Assembly: GCF_012689525.1 (NCBI RefSeq)
Contig: NZ_CP051517.1
Span: forward strand, 62,001-126,000
DNA from: Paraburkholderia aromaticivorans
GTDB lineage: Bacteria > Pseudomonadota > Gammaproteobacteria > Burkholderiales > Burkholderiaceae
Length of the DNA stretch: 64,000 bases
Reading direction: 5' to 3'
The position numbers and the translations under genes are program-made. Position 1 is the stretch's first letter; each line of letters opens with the position of its first letter. This document shows positions 1 to 8,658 of the stretch, one piece after another. The notes below the pieces were generated by a model. It ran no database searches and was not told the origin of the DNA. It was given only the letters and a program-made list of their open reading frames with translations.

Positions 1-453
1 GCGTCCTATGACGTGATGCGCGGCGGTACCGGCGCGTCGGCACCGCTCAACAACAGCGCGGATACCGACACGCACAACATCGTCGACGGCTATGTGATCC
101 TCGGCCCGACCAAGATCGGTGCCGGCTGGATCAGAAACAACGTGGCTTCCGCAACTCATTTGCAGTCCGATATTCTCTTCGCGGGGGCTACGTACTACGC
201 CACCCCATCGTTTTTCTTTGACGCACAGGGCGTGCGTTACCTGCAACGCGGGACGGCGGGGAAAAATGCCTCGAACTCGACATTGGTGGTCGGGCGCATG
301 AATTACCTGCTATCGAAGCGCACCACGGTGTACACGTCGGTCGGGTACATGCTCAACAGCGCGCTGGCTGCCAACCCGGTTGCAGCTGGCGGCACTGTCG
401 GAGCTGGTATGGATCAGCTTGGTGTCATGGTTGGTCTCCAGCAAAAGTTTTGA
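1..453 (+). CDS. Gram-negative porin, C-terminal part (gene starts before the window)
   Basis: The frame is open from base 1, so the 5' part is missing and only about 150 residues are visible. The segment reads as alternating beta strands (for example RTTVYTSVGYMLNSAL) and closes with GVMVGLQQKF. The terminal phenylalanine is the usual outer-membrane insertion signal, and this ending is typical of Burkholderia OmpC-like trimeric porins. Such proteins form general diffusion channels in the outer membrane. The family is inferred from these features; no gene symbol can be chosen from the fragment. It reads away from the conjugation genes and appears unrelated to them. Confidence 0.85.
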   Translation, partial: ASYDVMRGGTGASAPLNNSADTDTHNIVDGYVILGPTKIGAGWIRNNVASATHLQSDILFAGATYYATPSFFFDAQGVRYLQRGTAGKNASNSTLVVGRMNYLLSKRTTVYTSVGYMLNSALAANPVAAGGTVGAGMDQLGVMVGLQQKF

Positions 454-722
454 TCTAGCGTAACGGTGCGGGAGGGGGCCATCTGGGCTGGGCCACCGTG
501 ATACTGTTCTTGGGACGGTGCTCACCCGGCTTCCCGCACTGATCTATTTGCACCACACATCGGTCCTTCACGCATGTGGCAACGCCGTGCCTGCGCCGAA
601 TGGACGCTGATTACCGGTTAGATCGCGTATCGAGGCACCTGGGCGGTTGCAAAGGCGAAGCGGAACACAGAGCTTAACGAACGGGAGTATCAGGTCGAGC
701 CGCAGGTTCAGCGATCGCGGCA

Positions 723-1353
723 TTGATCATCGCTTTCGCCTGCAATGCCTCCAGTATCACAGTTTTCATGGCGGGCCTCGTGGCGACACTTGCCATTTCG
801 ATTGCGCCGAGTCTTCGTATCGACCCGGAGACCTACGCGATTGGGTACGCCTTTGCAGTCCTCGCTGGTGCTGCCGTGGCAGTCACCATAGGCTTTCTGA
901 CCGTTCCTGCCCAAACATCCGCGCGGCGTCACCGCATGCTGGTGCGTGCGACGGAGACGACTGGGGCGGCCATGCAGTCGATCAGGAGTGATTCTCCCCT
1001 CGGTTGTGCAAAGGCGGCTGCTACAGGCGTTCCGTGAACAACAGAACACCACGATCCTCACAGCCAATAATTCGACGCGGTCATTCCGGACTGCTTCCGA
1101 GGCCTTGGGCGCACTCAATCTTCTGACCCTGGCGCTGGCTATGGGAGTGGCGAAGAGGTCAGCACCGGTTGATGCCACCCTGCGCCTGCTTTCAGGCGTT
1201 TTGCGTCGGGGGGCAAGAGAGTCCGTCGACCTGCATACCCCACACGCGAAGGATGCTGTGCTTGACGTCGCAGACCAACTGCTGCGGACCGAGTTCAGTC
1301 GCCTTCATGGGGTAATCGTCCTTTTCGTGCAATTTCTGGCGGTTAGTGTCTAA
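723..1353 (+). pseudogene. Frameshifted remnant of a FUSC-like membrane transporter
   Basis: Two overlapping frames read as one broken protein. The first (723-1037) has membrane-like segments followed by AVTIGFLTVPAQTSARRHR, which resembles the membrane-to-cytosol junction of FUSC (fusaric-acid resistance/aromatic efflux) proteins. The coding sense then moves to another frame near 985-1010 and continues as a helical cytosolic segment to a stop at 1353. The N-terminal half of a normal FUSC protein of over 600 residues is absent. The last bases of the remnant form one arm of a perfect inverted repeat (1308-1343/1446-1481). The family assignment rests on general resemblance only; that the gene is broken is more certain. 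Confidence 0.45.
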
Positions 1354-1481
1354 AACGCCTATTTATCAGAGGCTTGGTGAATGCGTGTTTCGAGGAAATG
1401 TTGCAGCACAGGAGATCCTTGCTGGACGGGGCTCTGCGGGCGATGACCGCCAGAAATTGCACGAAAAGGACGATTACCCCA
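1308..1481. repeat. 36-bp perfect inverted repeat around a 102-bp spacer
   Basis: Bases 1308-1343 (starting tggggtaatcgtcc) are the exact reverse complement of 1446-1481. The left arm includes the last codons of the FUSC-like remnant and the right arm lies in non-coding DNA, so part of the gene tail has been duplicated in inverted orientation. The spacer shows no gene. This could be a scar of a past inversion or IS event, or the two ends of a tiny element. No target-site duplication is evident. Confidence 0.85.
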
Positions 1482-2115
1482 ACGTGTGACGGTCGGAGTT
1501 TTCATCGTCCAACCGGGACTTTCGAAGACGGAACGGTTATATCCGCTCCGTCGAACCAACGTCCGTTAAGCCGACAAGGTGACCTTCATCCCCGCGATTT
1601 CAATGACTGCTTCCAGGGCGCAACCGACGCCTGAAAGTCCAAACTCCGTTGCCAACGAAGATCGCTTCCTGACTAACTGGCGTCCTTGCAATGAACTACT
1701 CAACGCCCTGCCGATGCGGCCAAGTTCAACCAAGCACCACATAGTCAACCGGCTTCTGATGGTTTCCTCTCGCTGCGGACTACACAAAAATGCTCGTGCC
1801 AACGGATCAGCGCGCGGGCACTGAAACGTGGAGCCGTCTAGTCGGCGCTTCTTCAACCCGGAAGGTAGTGAAAGGAAGCTGTGACTAACAACCGACACTT
1901 AATGCCGAACTGCCCCGACACTTATTCCAGAGTGAATTACGGCTGATGTGGATAAGTCACCCGGCGACGCATGCAAATGCCACGGTACTGCGGAGTTCCG
2001 CGCGTAGACCCGCCGGACTCACGCTCATGGGTACCGCTTGGCCACTGAGCAACGCGCCCCGGACGTGCCGGATCGTCGCGTCAAGCCAAATATATGAGAA
2101 CAGCTGAGGGAAGAA
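1482..2115. other. Gene-poor stretch with no recognisable gene
   Basis: Only short open frames occur on either strand and none has convincing codon use or homology-like motifs. Two copies of a ccgacactta motif sit at 1891-1900 and 1915-1924, which may be a worn insertion-sequence end, but no transposase remains. The stretch separates the broken FUSC-like gene from the replication gene. Confidence 0.5.
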
Positions 2116-2916
2116 TTAGCGGGGAGGTGCTAGCTGCTGGCGCGCGAGCCTGAAACAGATCCCGTGCCCGAGAGAAGGATTGGCCTGCTTGATCTCGCCG
2201 GCGCGGATCTGAACCTGGCGCTCGAACTCGGCCGCAATGCTGACGTCCACGCCGCCGGATGCCGACACCGCCGGGCCTGCGCGGTTCACACCGTTTGTCA
2301 TCGCGTCGAGCCAGAGCTGGCCACGTGCGCATTCGCGCGTGTTGCGCCAGCGCTGTTTGGCGTCTGCGGTCGCACGCAGTTGATGGCGCAGCGAGGCCTT
2401 GCTGCGTTCGTGCCGCAGCCATTTCGCCAGACCGAACGCGCCGAAGAGCGCAGCCGGCATATATCGGATGGCTGCGAGGCCCCTGAAGTTGCCGTCCTCC
2501 GCGCGTTCGCAGCGCCGTCGCACCGAGGTCAGGCCCGCCGCCTGCAGGTCACGCATCGCGCGCTCTGCACGGCGCACGTCAAGCCCAGCCTGCCCGGCGA
2601 GAAACGGCAGTGTCAGGTTCTGCATCCCACTGCCCGTCGACGGGATGCCCACGCGCATGGTCAACAGATCCAGGTATTTGAGGCTCGCGCGCAACAGTTG
2701 CACGCACGCTACGCTGCGTTCGGTACGCTGCTGGCGCGTCGACCCGTTTGCACGATTCAGGCTCGGCAGCCATTCATCGGGTGCGTCGAGGTAGCGTCCG
2801 AGGCGGTGCATGAGTTCGGTGAGCACGCGCGGGAGTCCACCCACCCCTGTTCTGGGCGGCTCCGGCAACCCCGACGGGAGTGCCGCGACGCGACGTGCGT
2901 ACCACTGGCTGGGCAT
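2116..2916 (-). CDS. Plasmid replication initiator, IncFII RepA-like
   Basis: 266 residues. The centre (about 105-180) reads as a winged-helix replication domain: GQAGLDVRRAERAMRDLQAA followed by GNFRGLAAIRYMPAALFGAF and KWLRHERSKA. This resembles the RepA_IncFII pattern (a paired Arg-Arg-Ala helix, then a Phe/Leu-Phe-Gly segment and a basic helix). Such proteins open the plasmid origin and recruit the host replisome. The ATG at 2916 is the first in this frame after a nearby TAA, but a second frame starting at 3037 overlaps it and its last codons (GFPGAPLTQHLLRHAQP) look protein-like, so the true N-terminus may lie upstream through a frameshift or coupled translation. The leader is crossed by a predicted antisense RNA at 3144-3232. 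It is the last gene of the leftward conjugation region. Confidence 0.7.
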   Translation of the reverse strand: MPSQWYARRVAALPSGLPEPPRTGVGGLPRVLTELMHRLGRYLDAPDEWLPSLNRANGSTRQQRTERSVACVQLLRASLKYLDLLTMRVGIPSTGSGMQNLTLPFLAGQAGLDVRRAERAMRDLQAAGLTSVRRRCERAEDGNFRGLAAIRYMPAALFGAFGLAKWLRHERSKASLRHQLRATADAKQRWRNTRECARGQLWLDAMTNGVNRAGPAVSASGGVDVSIAAEFERQVQIRAGEIKQANPSLGHGICFRLARQQLAPPR

Positions 2917-3109
2917 GCCGGAGTAGGTGCTGGGTTAACGGAGCACCGGGGAAACCGCGAGGCGAAACGTACTTCGCTTGCATCGCCCTGTCTGACGGGG
3001 CGTTACAGGCATTGCGAATGCGACGGGTACGGGCCATCCGGCCCGGTTGGCTTGTCGTCGATTCATGTACCCACTCCTTTCTTTAAGGTCGAGCGCCTAC
3101 CGATGACGC

Positions 3110-3137
3110 TTGACACGGAGTGAAGGATTGCTAGAAT
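3110..3137 (+). promoter_or_regulatory. Strong sigma-70 promoter antisense to the rep leader
   Basis: TTGACA at 3110-3115 and TAGAAT at 3132-3137 are separated by 16 bp. The promoter points rightwards, opposite to the rep gene, and no protein gene follows before the terminator at 3204-3232. The expected transcription start is about 3144. Confidence 0.75.
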
Positions 3138-3143
3138 CGAAAC

Positions 3144-3232
3144 GGATTCGTTGATTTCGATGTCTCTAGCACTTCTCTCTGTGCTGGCTGTCATCAAGAA
3201 CTACCCTCGCTGCCAGGCGGGGGGTTTTCTTT
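3144..3232 (+). ncRNA. Candidate countertranscribed copy-control RNA for the rep gene
   Basis: An RNA of about 90 nt is predicted from the promoter at 3110-3137 to the terminator at 3204-3232. It contains a hairpin with arms ctagcac (3166-3172) and gtgctgg (3181-3187) and an 8-nt loop ttctctct, then the terminator hairpin. It lies fully inside the leader of the oppositely read rep gene, the position of CopA/RNAI-type antisense RNAs in IncFII-like replicons, where loop-loop pairing blocks Rep translation. Length, position and structure are seen in the sequence; function is inferred. Confidence 0.65.
3204..3232 (+). terminator. Rho-independent terminator of the antisense RNA
   Basis: Stem ccctcgc (3204-3210) pairs with gcggggg (3217-3223) with one G-U pair and a 6-nt loop, followed by ttttctttt. 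It ends the predicted copy-control RNA about 90 nt after its promoter. Confidence 0.75.
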
Positions 3233-3352
3233 TGTAGGTTCGGCTTTGTCGTGCGCTACGTAGTCCTGCTGAACAGAGAGTAAAGATTTCCACTCGACGC
3301 GGCTGACGTTCCTTTGAAGCAATAACAGCGAGCCGGGCCAGTCAACCTTGCC

Positions 3353-4654
3353 TCACCGTGCAGACTTCTCGCCCGCTGACGATGCGGCCGCATCTGCCAC
3401 AGCTGCATTAACTTCATCCAACGTATAGACGGCACGCGTCGATGGTCTCGCAGCAGGGGCCAACGTTGGCGCTGGCAGCTCAGGCATCTCCTCACCAGCA
3501 CGCCAGATCCAAGACGGCATGTCGCTTTCCTCGATCAGACCTGACAGCGCGTCCTCGTCTTCCTGTTCAATACCGGGCGGCTGCACGTACAGGGCAACGG
3601 GCTTCGGCAACACGTCGGCCAGCACCACGCACGCGAGCGGTTTGTTCTCAGCCAGGTTGTATCGCAGCCCCTTTACGAAGCGGCGTTTGTGCGCCGTGAG
3701 CGCATCGAGCATCAGTTTGTCGTACGCGTGCTCGAACGGAATCCAGTTAGCTGACACGACCATGACAGCCAGCGTCTCGATCGACGCGATGCCGGTAGAC
3801 ATGAGGCCGAAGGTTGCGATGAACACCAGGTGCGAATCTTCAATGCTGTCCCACAGCGCCAGTTCGTTCACAAAACGCTTCTGGAGCCGCCGATGCAGAT
3901 CGTCGCTCAGCATGAACGGAAAGTCCGGAAGGTGTTTCGCGACGATCTTGAAGCCGTAACGCGACTCGGCGATCTCCTTCGCTTCGCCGATCGCGATCAT
4001 CAGCTTGCGTGTCTTCTTGCTGGCTGCTAGCTCGGCCATGTGCGCGATGCGGCGCTGCGTGATACCCGCTGCGTGTTCAGCGGAAAACGACTCCGGCACG
4101 TACAGCCAACGGCCAAGTGGTTCGCCCCTGGATACCTTGCCGGCCGCCGCCTGTAGTACGTATTTCCGCACGATGTACCAGCTGCGTTTGCCCGTCATCG
4201 CCGGATACCAACGATTCAGGCCCGCCTCTTCCCAGAGATAGTGCAATGTGCCACGCAGCGTCAGCTTCGCGCCGTCCGTTCGCACCGCGTCCGCCGCTTC
4301 ACCCGAGGGCGCTGGCGCTGCTCTTGTACCTGCCTTCGACAGGCTGAAATCGAGCTTAAGCGTGGTGATACCGTCTTCAATGTTCTCCCGAATAGCCTCA
4401 CCTTTCACCTCACCCAGACCGGAGAGCTCTGCCGGCGGCTCGTACGACGCACAGTCCGGCGCATGTATGCCGCCCGTGTTTGGCATACGCTTGATCACAT
4501 AGTGTCCCCCGACTTTCGCGACATACATCGAGACGCCAACCGGCGTACACATGCACAGCGGTCGAGATTTCTCGCCGTGCGCATCGGCAAGATACGCCTG
4601 CAGATCAGCGGCATTTGCCGCAACAATCACGTCATCGAATCGAAACTCGCTCAT
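3353..4654 (-). CDS. DUF1173 family protein
   Basis: 433 residues counted from MSEFRFDD. This start (4654) has a ggaggt ribosome site a few bases upstream; an in-frame extension to 4840 would run through the end of the coupling-protein gene and has no such site. The protein resembles the DUF1173 family found beside conjugation genes in Proteobacteria. There is a C-x-C (CMC) and a HAPDC segment near residues 35-65 that could bind metal, and an acidic tail. The biochemical role is unknown. It follows the coupling protein gene after 34 bp in the same direction, so it probably belongs to the transfer operon. Confidence 0.7.
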   Translation of the reverse strand: MSEFRFDDVIVAANAADLQAYLADAHGEKSRPLCMCTPVGVSMYVAKVGGHYVIKRMPNTGGIHAPDCASYEPPAELSGLGEVKGEAIRENIEDGITTLKLDFSLSKAGTRAAPAPSGEAADAVRTDGAKLTLRGTLHYLWEEAGLNRWYPAMTGKRSWYIVRKYVLQAAAGKVSRGEPLGRWLYVPESFSAEHAAGITQRRIAHMAELAASKKTRKLMIAIGEAKEIAESRYGFKIVAKHLPDFPFMLSDDLHRRLQKRFVNELALWDSIEDSHLVFIATFGLMSTGIASIETLAVMVVSANWIPFEHAYDKLMLDALTAHKRRFVKGLRYNLAENKPLACVVLADVLPKPVALYVQPPGIEQEDEDALSGLIEESDMPSWIWRAGEEMPELPAPTLAPAARPSTRAVYTLDEVNAAVADAAASSAGEKSAR

Positions 4655-4688
4655 AGCGTTACCTCCACCGATGTAGCTACGGCTGCGT

Positions 4689-6347
4689 TTAAGGAAGGAC
4701 CGTGCCGGTGATAATTGCGGCTGCCCCAGGTTCGCCCTGCGGAGCAGGCGCTCGATTAACAGGTGCAGGCACAGCGATTGACGGAAACACCTCACAAGGC
4801 GCTGCCTCGATGTAGGCAGGCACGCGGACCGGATAGTCACGCGCGCCGAATCTGATCTTCGCGAGCGGCCAGTCCTTGCCGTATTTCAGATAACCGTTCA
4901 GGTCGGGCAGGTTCGAGAGTTGCGACGACGTGACGACCAGCTCCGGATCGCGCTTGCGCTCGCGTGTGTTGATACGCCACCGGCCCTGCACGCCGATCGG
5001 GTGGCGCTCTACTTCGTGCCAGCCGATCATCTCCGCAACGCTTTTGGTTGTCAGTGCGTTGGCCCCTCCCAACGCAAGCAGACTGCGAAAACACGAAAGC
5101 GTCGCTTTCGCCGGTAGATCTCCCAGTTGCTGATGCAACTGAACCAGATCCTGCAGGTCCCCCACCACACACAGGCCATGCTTGCGGCCCTTCGATACTG
5201 CAGCCTCGAAACTGTAGAGGCGGCCAAGGGATGCCAGTTCGTTCTTGAATACCCACAGCCGCCGGTTGAACGTCGGCGCCTCACTCAGAATCATCGCGTA
5301 GATCAGGTCGAGCCAGACGGGGATCGTCGGGCCCAGAGCCGTACGCTGATCTTCGCGCCACGTAATCCAGATGTTCCCTCCGTTCTCGTCGCCCATCCAG
5401 CGCCGGATCGAGAAATCGCCATCAGGAATGCGACGCAGCGGCCGGATGTACTTGTTCAGCGTAAAGATGATGCTGGCCGTCGCTCTATCCGCATCCTTCG
5501 CGAAGAAGCCCACCGAATCCGTATCTTCAAGGTACTTTTGCAACACTGGGCGCTGTTCGCGCACCAGCAAATCAGTGAGCGTCACCATGTCACGCATGTC
5601 GTCGCCGGCGAGCTTGTTCATCGTGTCCGCGAGTAGCGCGCGTGCATAGCCCGCCCACTCTTCGGCCTGATCGCCGTTCTGCGGTGGAATCGCCGAATGT
5701 GCGAGCCGTTCGAAGTCGAAACCGTGATCGACCTCGTTGAACAGCGACCAGCCGACGCACCGGGCGTCGTACGGGTTGATCACGATGTCGCCGGGCAAAT
5801 AGAAGCGCGACATGAGCGAGCCGTTCGGATCAACCACCACCATGCGATCATCGCGGCGCAGTGCTGATGCGATCAATCCATTAATCGCCTGACTCTTGCC
5901 GGAGCCTGGCGCACCCACGACGATCAGGTTCTGCGTTTCGAGATCCGTCGGCATCTCGACACCGCAAACGGCAACTGGCACGCGCGGCGCATCGCCGTGT
6001 TTCACGGCCTGTTTGCGGTACTGATTGTTATGTCGCGCGATGCGGCTGCTCAGCTGGTGCCGGTTTTCCATCTTCGTGCCACGGATAAACCTGGCATACC
6101 GGTAGCCTTCGAAGCCATTGAACAGGTATTCGTGGCATGCCCATGCGGCACCCGCTGCAAGCGCCGCACCCGGCACCGCGCCCCAGAAAAGCAGGGGATC
6201 ATGCACGGCGGCCGTGAAGCCGTGAATGATCCCAGCAGGAAACGGCAGCGGCGGATAGCCTGCCAAAGTGAAGGACACGCAAAGGCCAAGAACGAGCGCG
6301 AGCACCGCTCCCGTCCACTGCATCATCACGATTTCGTGCTTTTGCAT
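4689..6347 (-). CDS. Type IV coupling protein (VirD4/TraD/TrwB-like ATPase)
   Basis: 552 residues. Two N-terminal membrane helices (about 10-30 and 50-70) anchor it in the inner membrane, followed by the P-loop GAPGSGKS (about residues 145-152) and a TrwB-type core with SLGRLYSFEAAVSKGRKHGL. Coupling proteins hand the relaxase-DNA complex to the secretion channel and power transfer. The Walker B stretch reads LWVFKNELASLGRL, where relatives usually have an Asp-Glu pair; the Glu remains but the Asp is Asn and the residue before it is Lys, so its ATPase chemistry may differ. It is 2 bp downstream of the coiled-coil gene, tightly coupled. No relaxase is seen in the window. Confidence 0.9.
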   Translation of the reverse strand: MQKHEIVMMQWTGAVLALVLGLCVSFTLAGYPPLPFPAGIIHGFTAAVHDPLLFWGAVPGAALAAGAAWACHEYLFNGFEGYRYARFIRGTKMENRHQLSSRIARHNNQYRKQAVKHGDAPRVPVAVCGVEMPTDLETQNLIVVGAPGSGKSQAINGLIASALRRDDRMVVVDPNGSLMSRFYLPGDIVINPYDARCVGWSLFNEVDHGFDFERLAHSAIPPQNGDQAEEWAGYARALLADTMNKLAGDDMRDMVTLTDLLVREQRPVLQKYLEDTDSVGFFAKDADRATASIIFTLNKYIRPLRRIPDGDFSIRRWMGDENGGNIWITWREDQRTALGPTIPVWLDLIYAMILSEAPTFNRRLWVFKNELASLGRLYSFEAAVSKGRKHGLCVVGDLQDLVQLHQQLGDLPAKATLSCFRSLLALGGANALTTKSVAEMIGWHEVERHPIGVQGRWRINTRERKRDPELVVTSSQLSNLPDLNGYLKYGKDWPLAKIRFGARDYPVRVPAYIEAAPCEVFPSIAVPAPVNRAPAPQGEPGAAAIITGTVLP

Positions 6348-6349
6348 GA

Positions 6350-7825
6350 TCAGCCGATCCCGTGCCCTTCACGTTGCTTTCCCGGCCTGACGGCCTCCTT
6401 GGCCCGCTCCGAGACTGCCTGCTTGCCATCGCGCGTAAAGCCGGCCGACTCGCGCAGGTTCCCGAAGAACTCGGCGCGACGCTCAAGCTTTTCATGTGCA
6501 TTCAGCTCCGCAAATTTCCTGCGTGGTCCCGCCTCTGCGCGCACGACGGTGGCACCTTCCAACTGCTGTGTCTTGCCCGCATCAGCCGACTTGCCGGCAT
6601 CTGGAGCGCCCCGGTCGGCGGCATCCTTCGTTTTGTTCCGGCCAAGTTTCTTGAAACCTGCAACCCCGTCGACGGACTTCTTTGCCTCCGGCGTCTGGCC
6701 GCTGTTCTCAACTGGCGCAGTTGACGGCGTTCGCTTGCCGGTTCCCATGTCGATAACATTGGACTTTTGCGCCGCCGGCTTCTCCGCGGCCTTCTCTGCT
6801 ACCTTCTCGACCGGCGCCGTGCTCTTCCCACTGCCGCGCGAGAAGAACGCATTGCGCGCAGCTTCGATCGCGGCCTTGTCGGCTGTCCCCGCTGCAGGCG
6901 CCCTGCCCGCATTGGCCTCTTTCGTTTCACGCAGCATTTCGAGCGTGGCTTTGGCCTGTTCAGCACTAACCCCCGTCGTCTTCGCGACCGTATCGACCGT
7001 CGCCGCAAATTTGGCCGGATCTTTCAGGGTCTCTAGCGACGTATCAATACTGACGTTCTCTTTCGCACCCGCTGCCGCCTCCTTACCCACCGCCACATCA
7101 ACTGTGCGGTCTGCGACCTTCTGCGCGGCCGGCTCTGCGACGGGCTGCGCCGCGGTCTTCTCCGGCCCCTCGATTGCGCGACGCACCTGCGCCCGTAATG
7201 CCTGCTCCTGCGCATCGAGCTTGATCTCGGCAAGCTCCAGCTCACGATTGCGGGCTTCCAGCGATTTCGCCCAGCCATCAAGCGTCTTGGGGTAGGTGTG
7301 CGTGGCGCCCTTGTCGTCGACGCGCGCCTGCGCTTTCGCGAACATGTCGGCAACTTCCTGCCGGCTCCACTCACGCTGCACATTCAGATCCTTGTTCGCG
7401 TGCAGGATCTCGGCAGTCCTCTTCGCATCGATCAACGCCAGCTTGTTCAGACCCGACAGGAGCGACGCACGATCGGTAATCTGCTCGGCCCGCTGTTCCT
7501 GCTCGACTTCTTTTTCGGCTAACGCCTGCTCGAGCGCGCCTCGCATCGCGGCCGTGTCGATCAGCTCACCGTCTTTCAGGCCGAAGCGCGTCTTCAGCGC
7601 CTTGGCATCGGTCGCGAGCTGCCTGTCTTCGCGGCGCTGCTGGTCGTCCCGCTCGACTGCCTGCGCGACTGCGTGCGGCTCCTTTTTAAGCCAATCCTGC
7701 CGGTACGCGAGATTCTTCTGGCGGGCCTCGAGACTCGCGCGACGCTGCGCGAGAGCCTGTTCCTGCTCCGCAAGCTGTTGTTGACGCTCCTTGTCGCTAA
7801 ACCGCAATACGGTGTCTTCAAACAT
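6350..7825 (-). CDS. Long coiled-coil protein of the conjugation operon
   Basis: 491 residues, rich in Ala, Glu, Lys, Gln and Arg. The first 240 residues are heptad-like (QQQLAEQEQALAQRRASLEA and similar) and predict long coiled coils; the rest is low-complexity Ala/Lys-rich with a basic C-terminal tail (KLERRAEFFGNLRESAGF). No signal peptide or membrane segment is seen, so it should be cytosolic. It lies between the PLD nuclease and the coupling protein with a 2-bp gap to the latter. It may be a DNA-processing accessory or scaffold, but I do not recognise a family. A long open frame on the opposite strand is a composition artefact. Confidence 0.75.
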   Translation of the reverse strand: MFEDTVLRFSDKERQQQLAEQEQALAQRRASLEARQKNLAYRQDWLKKEPHAVAQAVERDDQQRREDRQLATDAKALKTRFGLKDGELIDTAAMRGALEQALAEKEVEQEQRAEQITDRASLLSGLNKLALIDAKRTAEILHANKDLNVQREWSRQEVADMFAKAQARVDDKGATHTYPKTLDGWAKSLEARNRELELAEIKLDAQEQALRAQVRRAIEGPEKTAAQPVAEPAAQKVADRTVDVAVGKEAAAGAKENVSIDTSLETLKDPAKFAATVDTVAKTTGVSAEQAKATLEMLRETKEANAGRAPAAGTADKAAIEAARNAFFSRGSGKSTAPVEKVAEKAAEKPAAQKSNVIDMGTGKRTPSTAPVENSGQTPEAKKSVDGVAGFKKLGRNKTKDAADRGAPDAGKSADAGKTQQLEGATVVRAEAGPRRKFAELNAHEKLERRAEFFGNLRESAGFTRDGKQAVSERAKEAVRPGKQREGHGIG

Positions 7826-7848
7826 AAAAACCTCCGTCAGTTCGACGC

Positions 7849-8436
7849 CTACCCGGACCAGGGGCGCCCTTGGTTAAATCGGCTTTGCCAGTGCTGTTGA
7901 TACGCCTGTGCGACCACCGGCACATGCCACATCACGACAGCGTTTTCGCTGTTGTACCTGGCCGCCGACGTCGTGTAGTTGAAGCTGCCGGTCTCGACCG
8001 ATTCATCGTCGATCACCATGAATTTGTCGTGATGGATCGGATACACGTCGATCGTCCGGACACTGACGCCCGCACCCGACAGCAGATCGAGTGCGATGCG
8101 GCCTTTGCCGCTGCGATCCTCAACCAGATTGCTCTTCCGATCGGCAACGACCGCTACGTCAACGCCGCGCCGATGCGCGTCGATCAGCGCCTGCACGATC
8201 GCCGGCGAAGTGAAGCTGTACGCCGACAGGTGGACAGAGTGCCGGGCCGTGCAAATGGCTTTAAGTACGAGACGTTCGGCAGGACCTTCCGGCGAAAAAC
8301 CCGTGTCAATCGCGGGACCGTCAGGGGCTACGCATGCGGCCTGGGCACCGCTCGAGTACGTCAGAAGGGGAAAGCCAACGACCGTCAGCGCCGCCGTGAC
8401 GACCGCAGACATGAGAGGACGATGGAGTTTGATCAT
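7849..8436 (-). CDS. Exported phospholipase D-family nuclease
   Basis: 195 residues from the ATG at 8436, which has a gagg site 6 bases upstream. A signal peptide (about residues 1-35, ending near SGAQAA) is followed by a single HKD motif, HDKFMVIDDESVETGSFNYT, with the His, Lys and Asp of the PLD superfamily. Single-HKD proteins such as the plasmid Nuc endonuclease act as dimers and cleave DNA or phosphodiesters; a periplasmic location is expected here. Relatives are frequent inside conjugation operons. The upstream 66-residue gene ends 8 bp before, indicating co-translation. Confidence 0.85.
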   Translation of the reverse strand: MIKLHRPLMSAVVTAALTVVGFPLLTYSSGAQAACVAPDGPAIDTGFSPEGPAERLVLKAICTARHSVHLSAYSFTSPAIVQALIDAHRRGVDVAVVADRKSNLVEDRSGKGRIALDLLSGAGVSVRTIDVYPIHHDKFMVIDDESVETGSFNYTTSAARYNSENAVVMWHVPVVAQAYQQHWQSRFNQGRPWSG

Positions 8437-8444
8437 CCTTGCCC

Positions 8445-8645
8445 TCACCGGCCCTGACCCAATAACTCAACGTGCTTCGCGACGGCAACGTCAACACTGG
8501 GAAAATTGCCCTGCGTCTCGCCACCGTGCCAGAGAATGTGTCTAGGCTTACCCTGAATAATGCAGCTGGCAATTCGCCATCCAGTCGGATGAACCAGTTC
8601 ATACGGACCAACCCGTGTCCAGCCATGCGCTGCCGCGTAAGTCAT
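8445..8645 (-). CDS. Small unknown protein in the conjugation operon
   Basis: 66 residues from the ATG at 8645, preceded by a ggtggcgggg stretch that can serve as ribosome site. A longer in-frame version would overlap the upstream secreted-protein gene by about 140 bp and is less likely. It has no signal peptide or membrane segment and contains HGWTRVGPYELVHPTGWRIA and HILWHGGETQGNF. It looks like a small soluble domain. No function can be assigned; its position between two exported proteins suggests transfer-operon membership only. Confidence 0.55.
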   Translation of the reverse strand: MTYAAAHGWTRVGPYELVHPTGWRIASCIIQGKPRHILWHGGETQGNFPSVDVAVAKHVELLGQGR

Positions 8646-8658
8646 CCCCGCCACCCTG

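Noticed and set aside
5997..7295. Long open frame (432 codons) on the plus strand opposite the coiled-coil and coupling-protein genes
   Set aside because: Its composition (Ser/Ala/Arg runs) is what the complement of an Ala/Glu/Gln-rich coiled-coil gene gives, and it has no domain or ribosome site.
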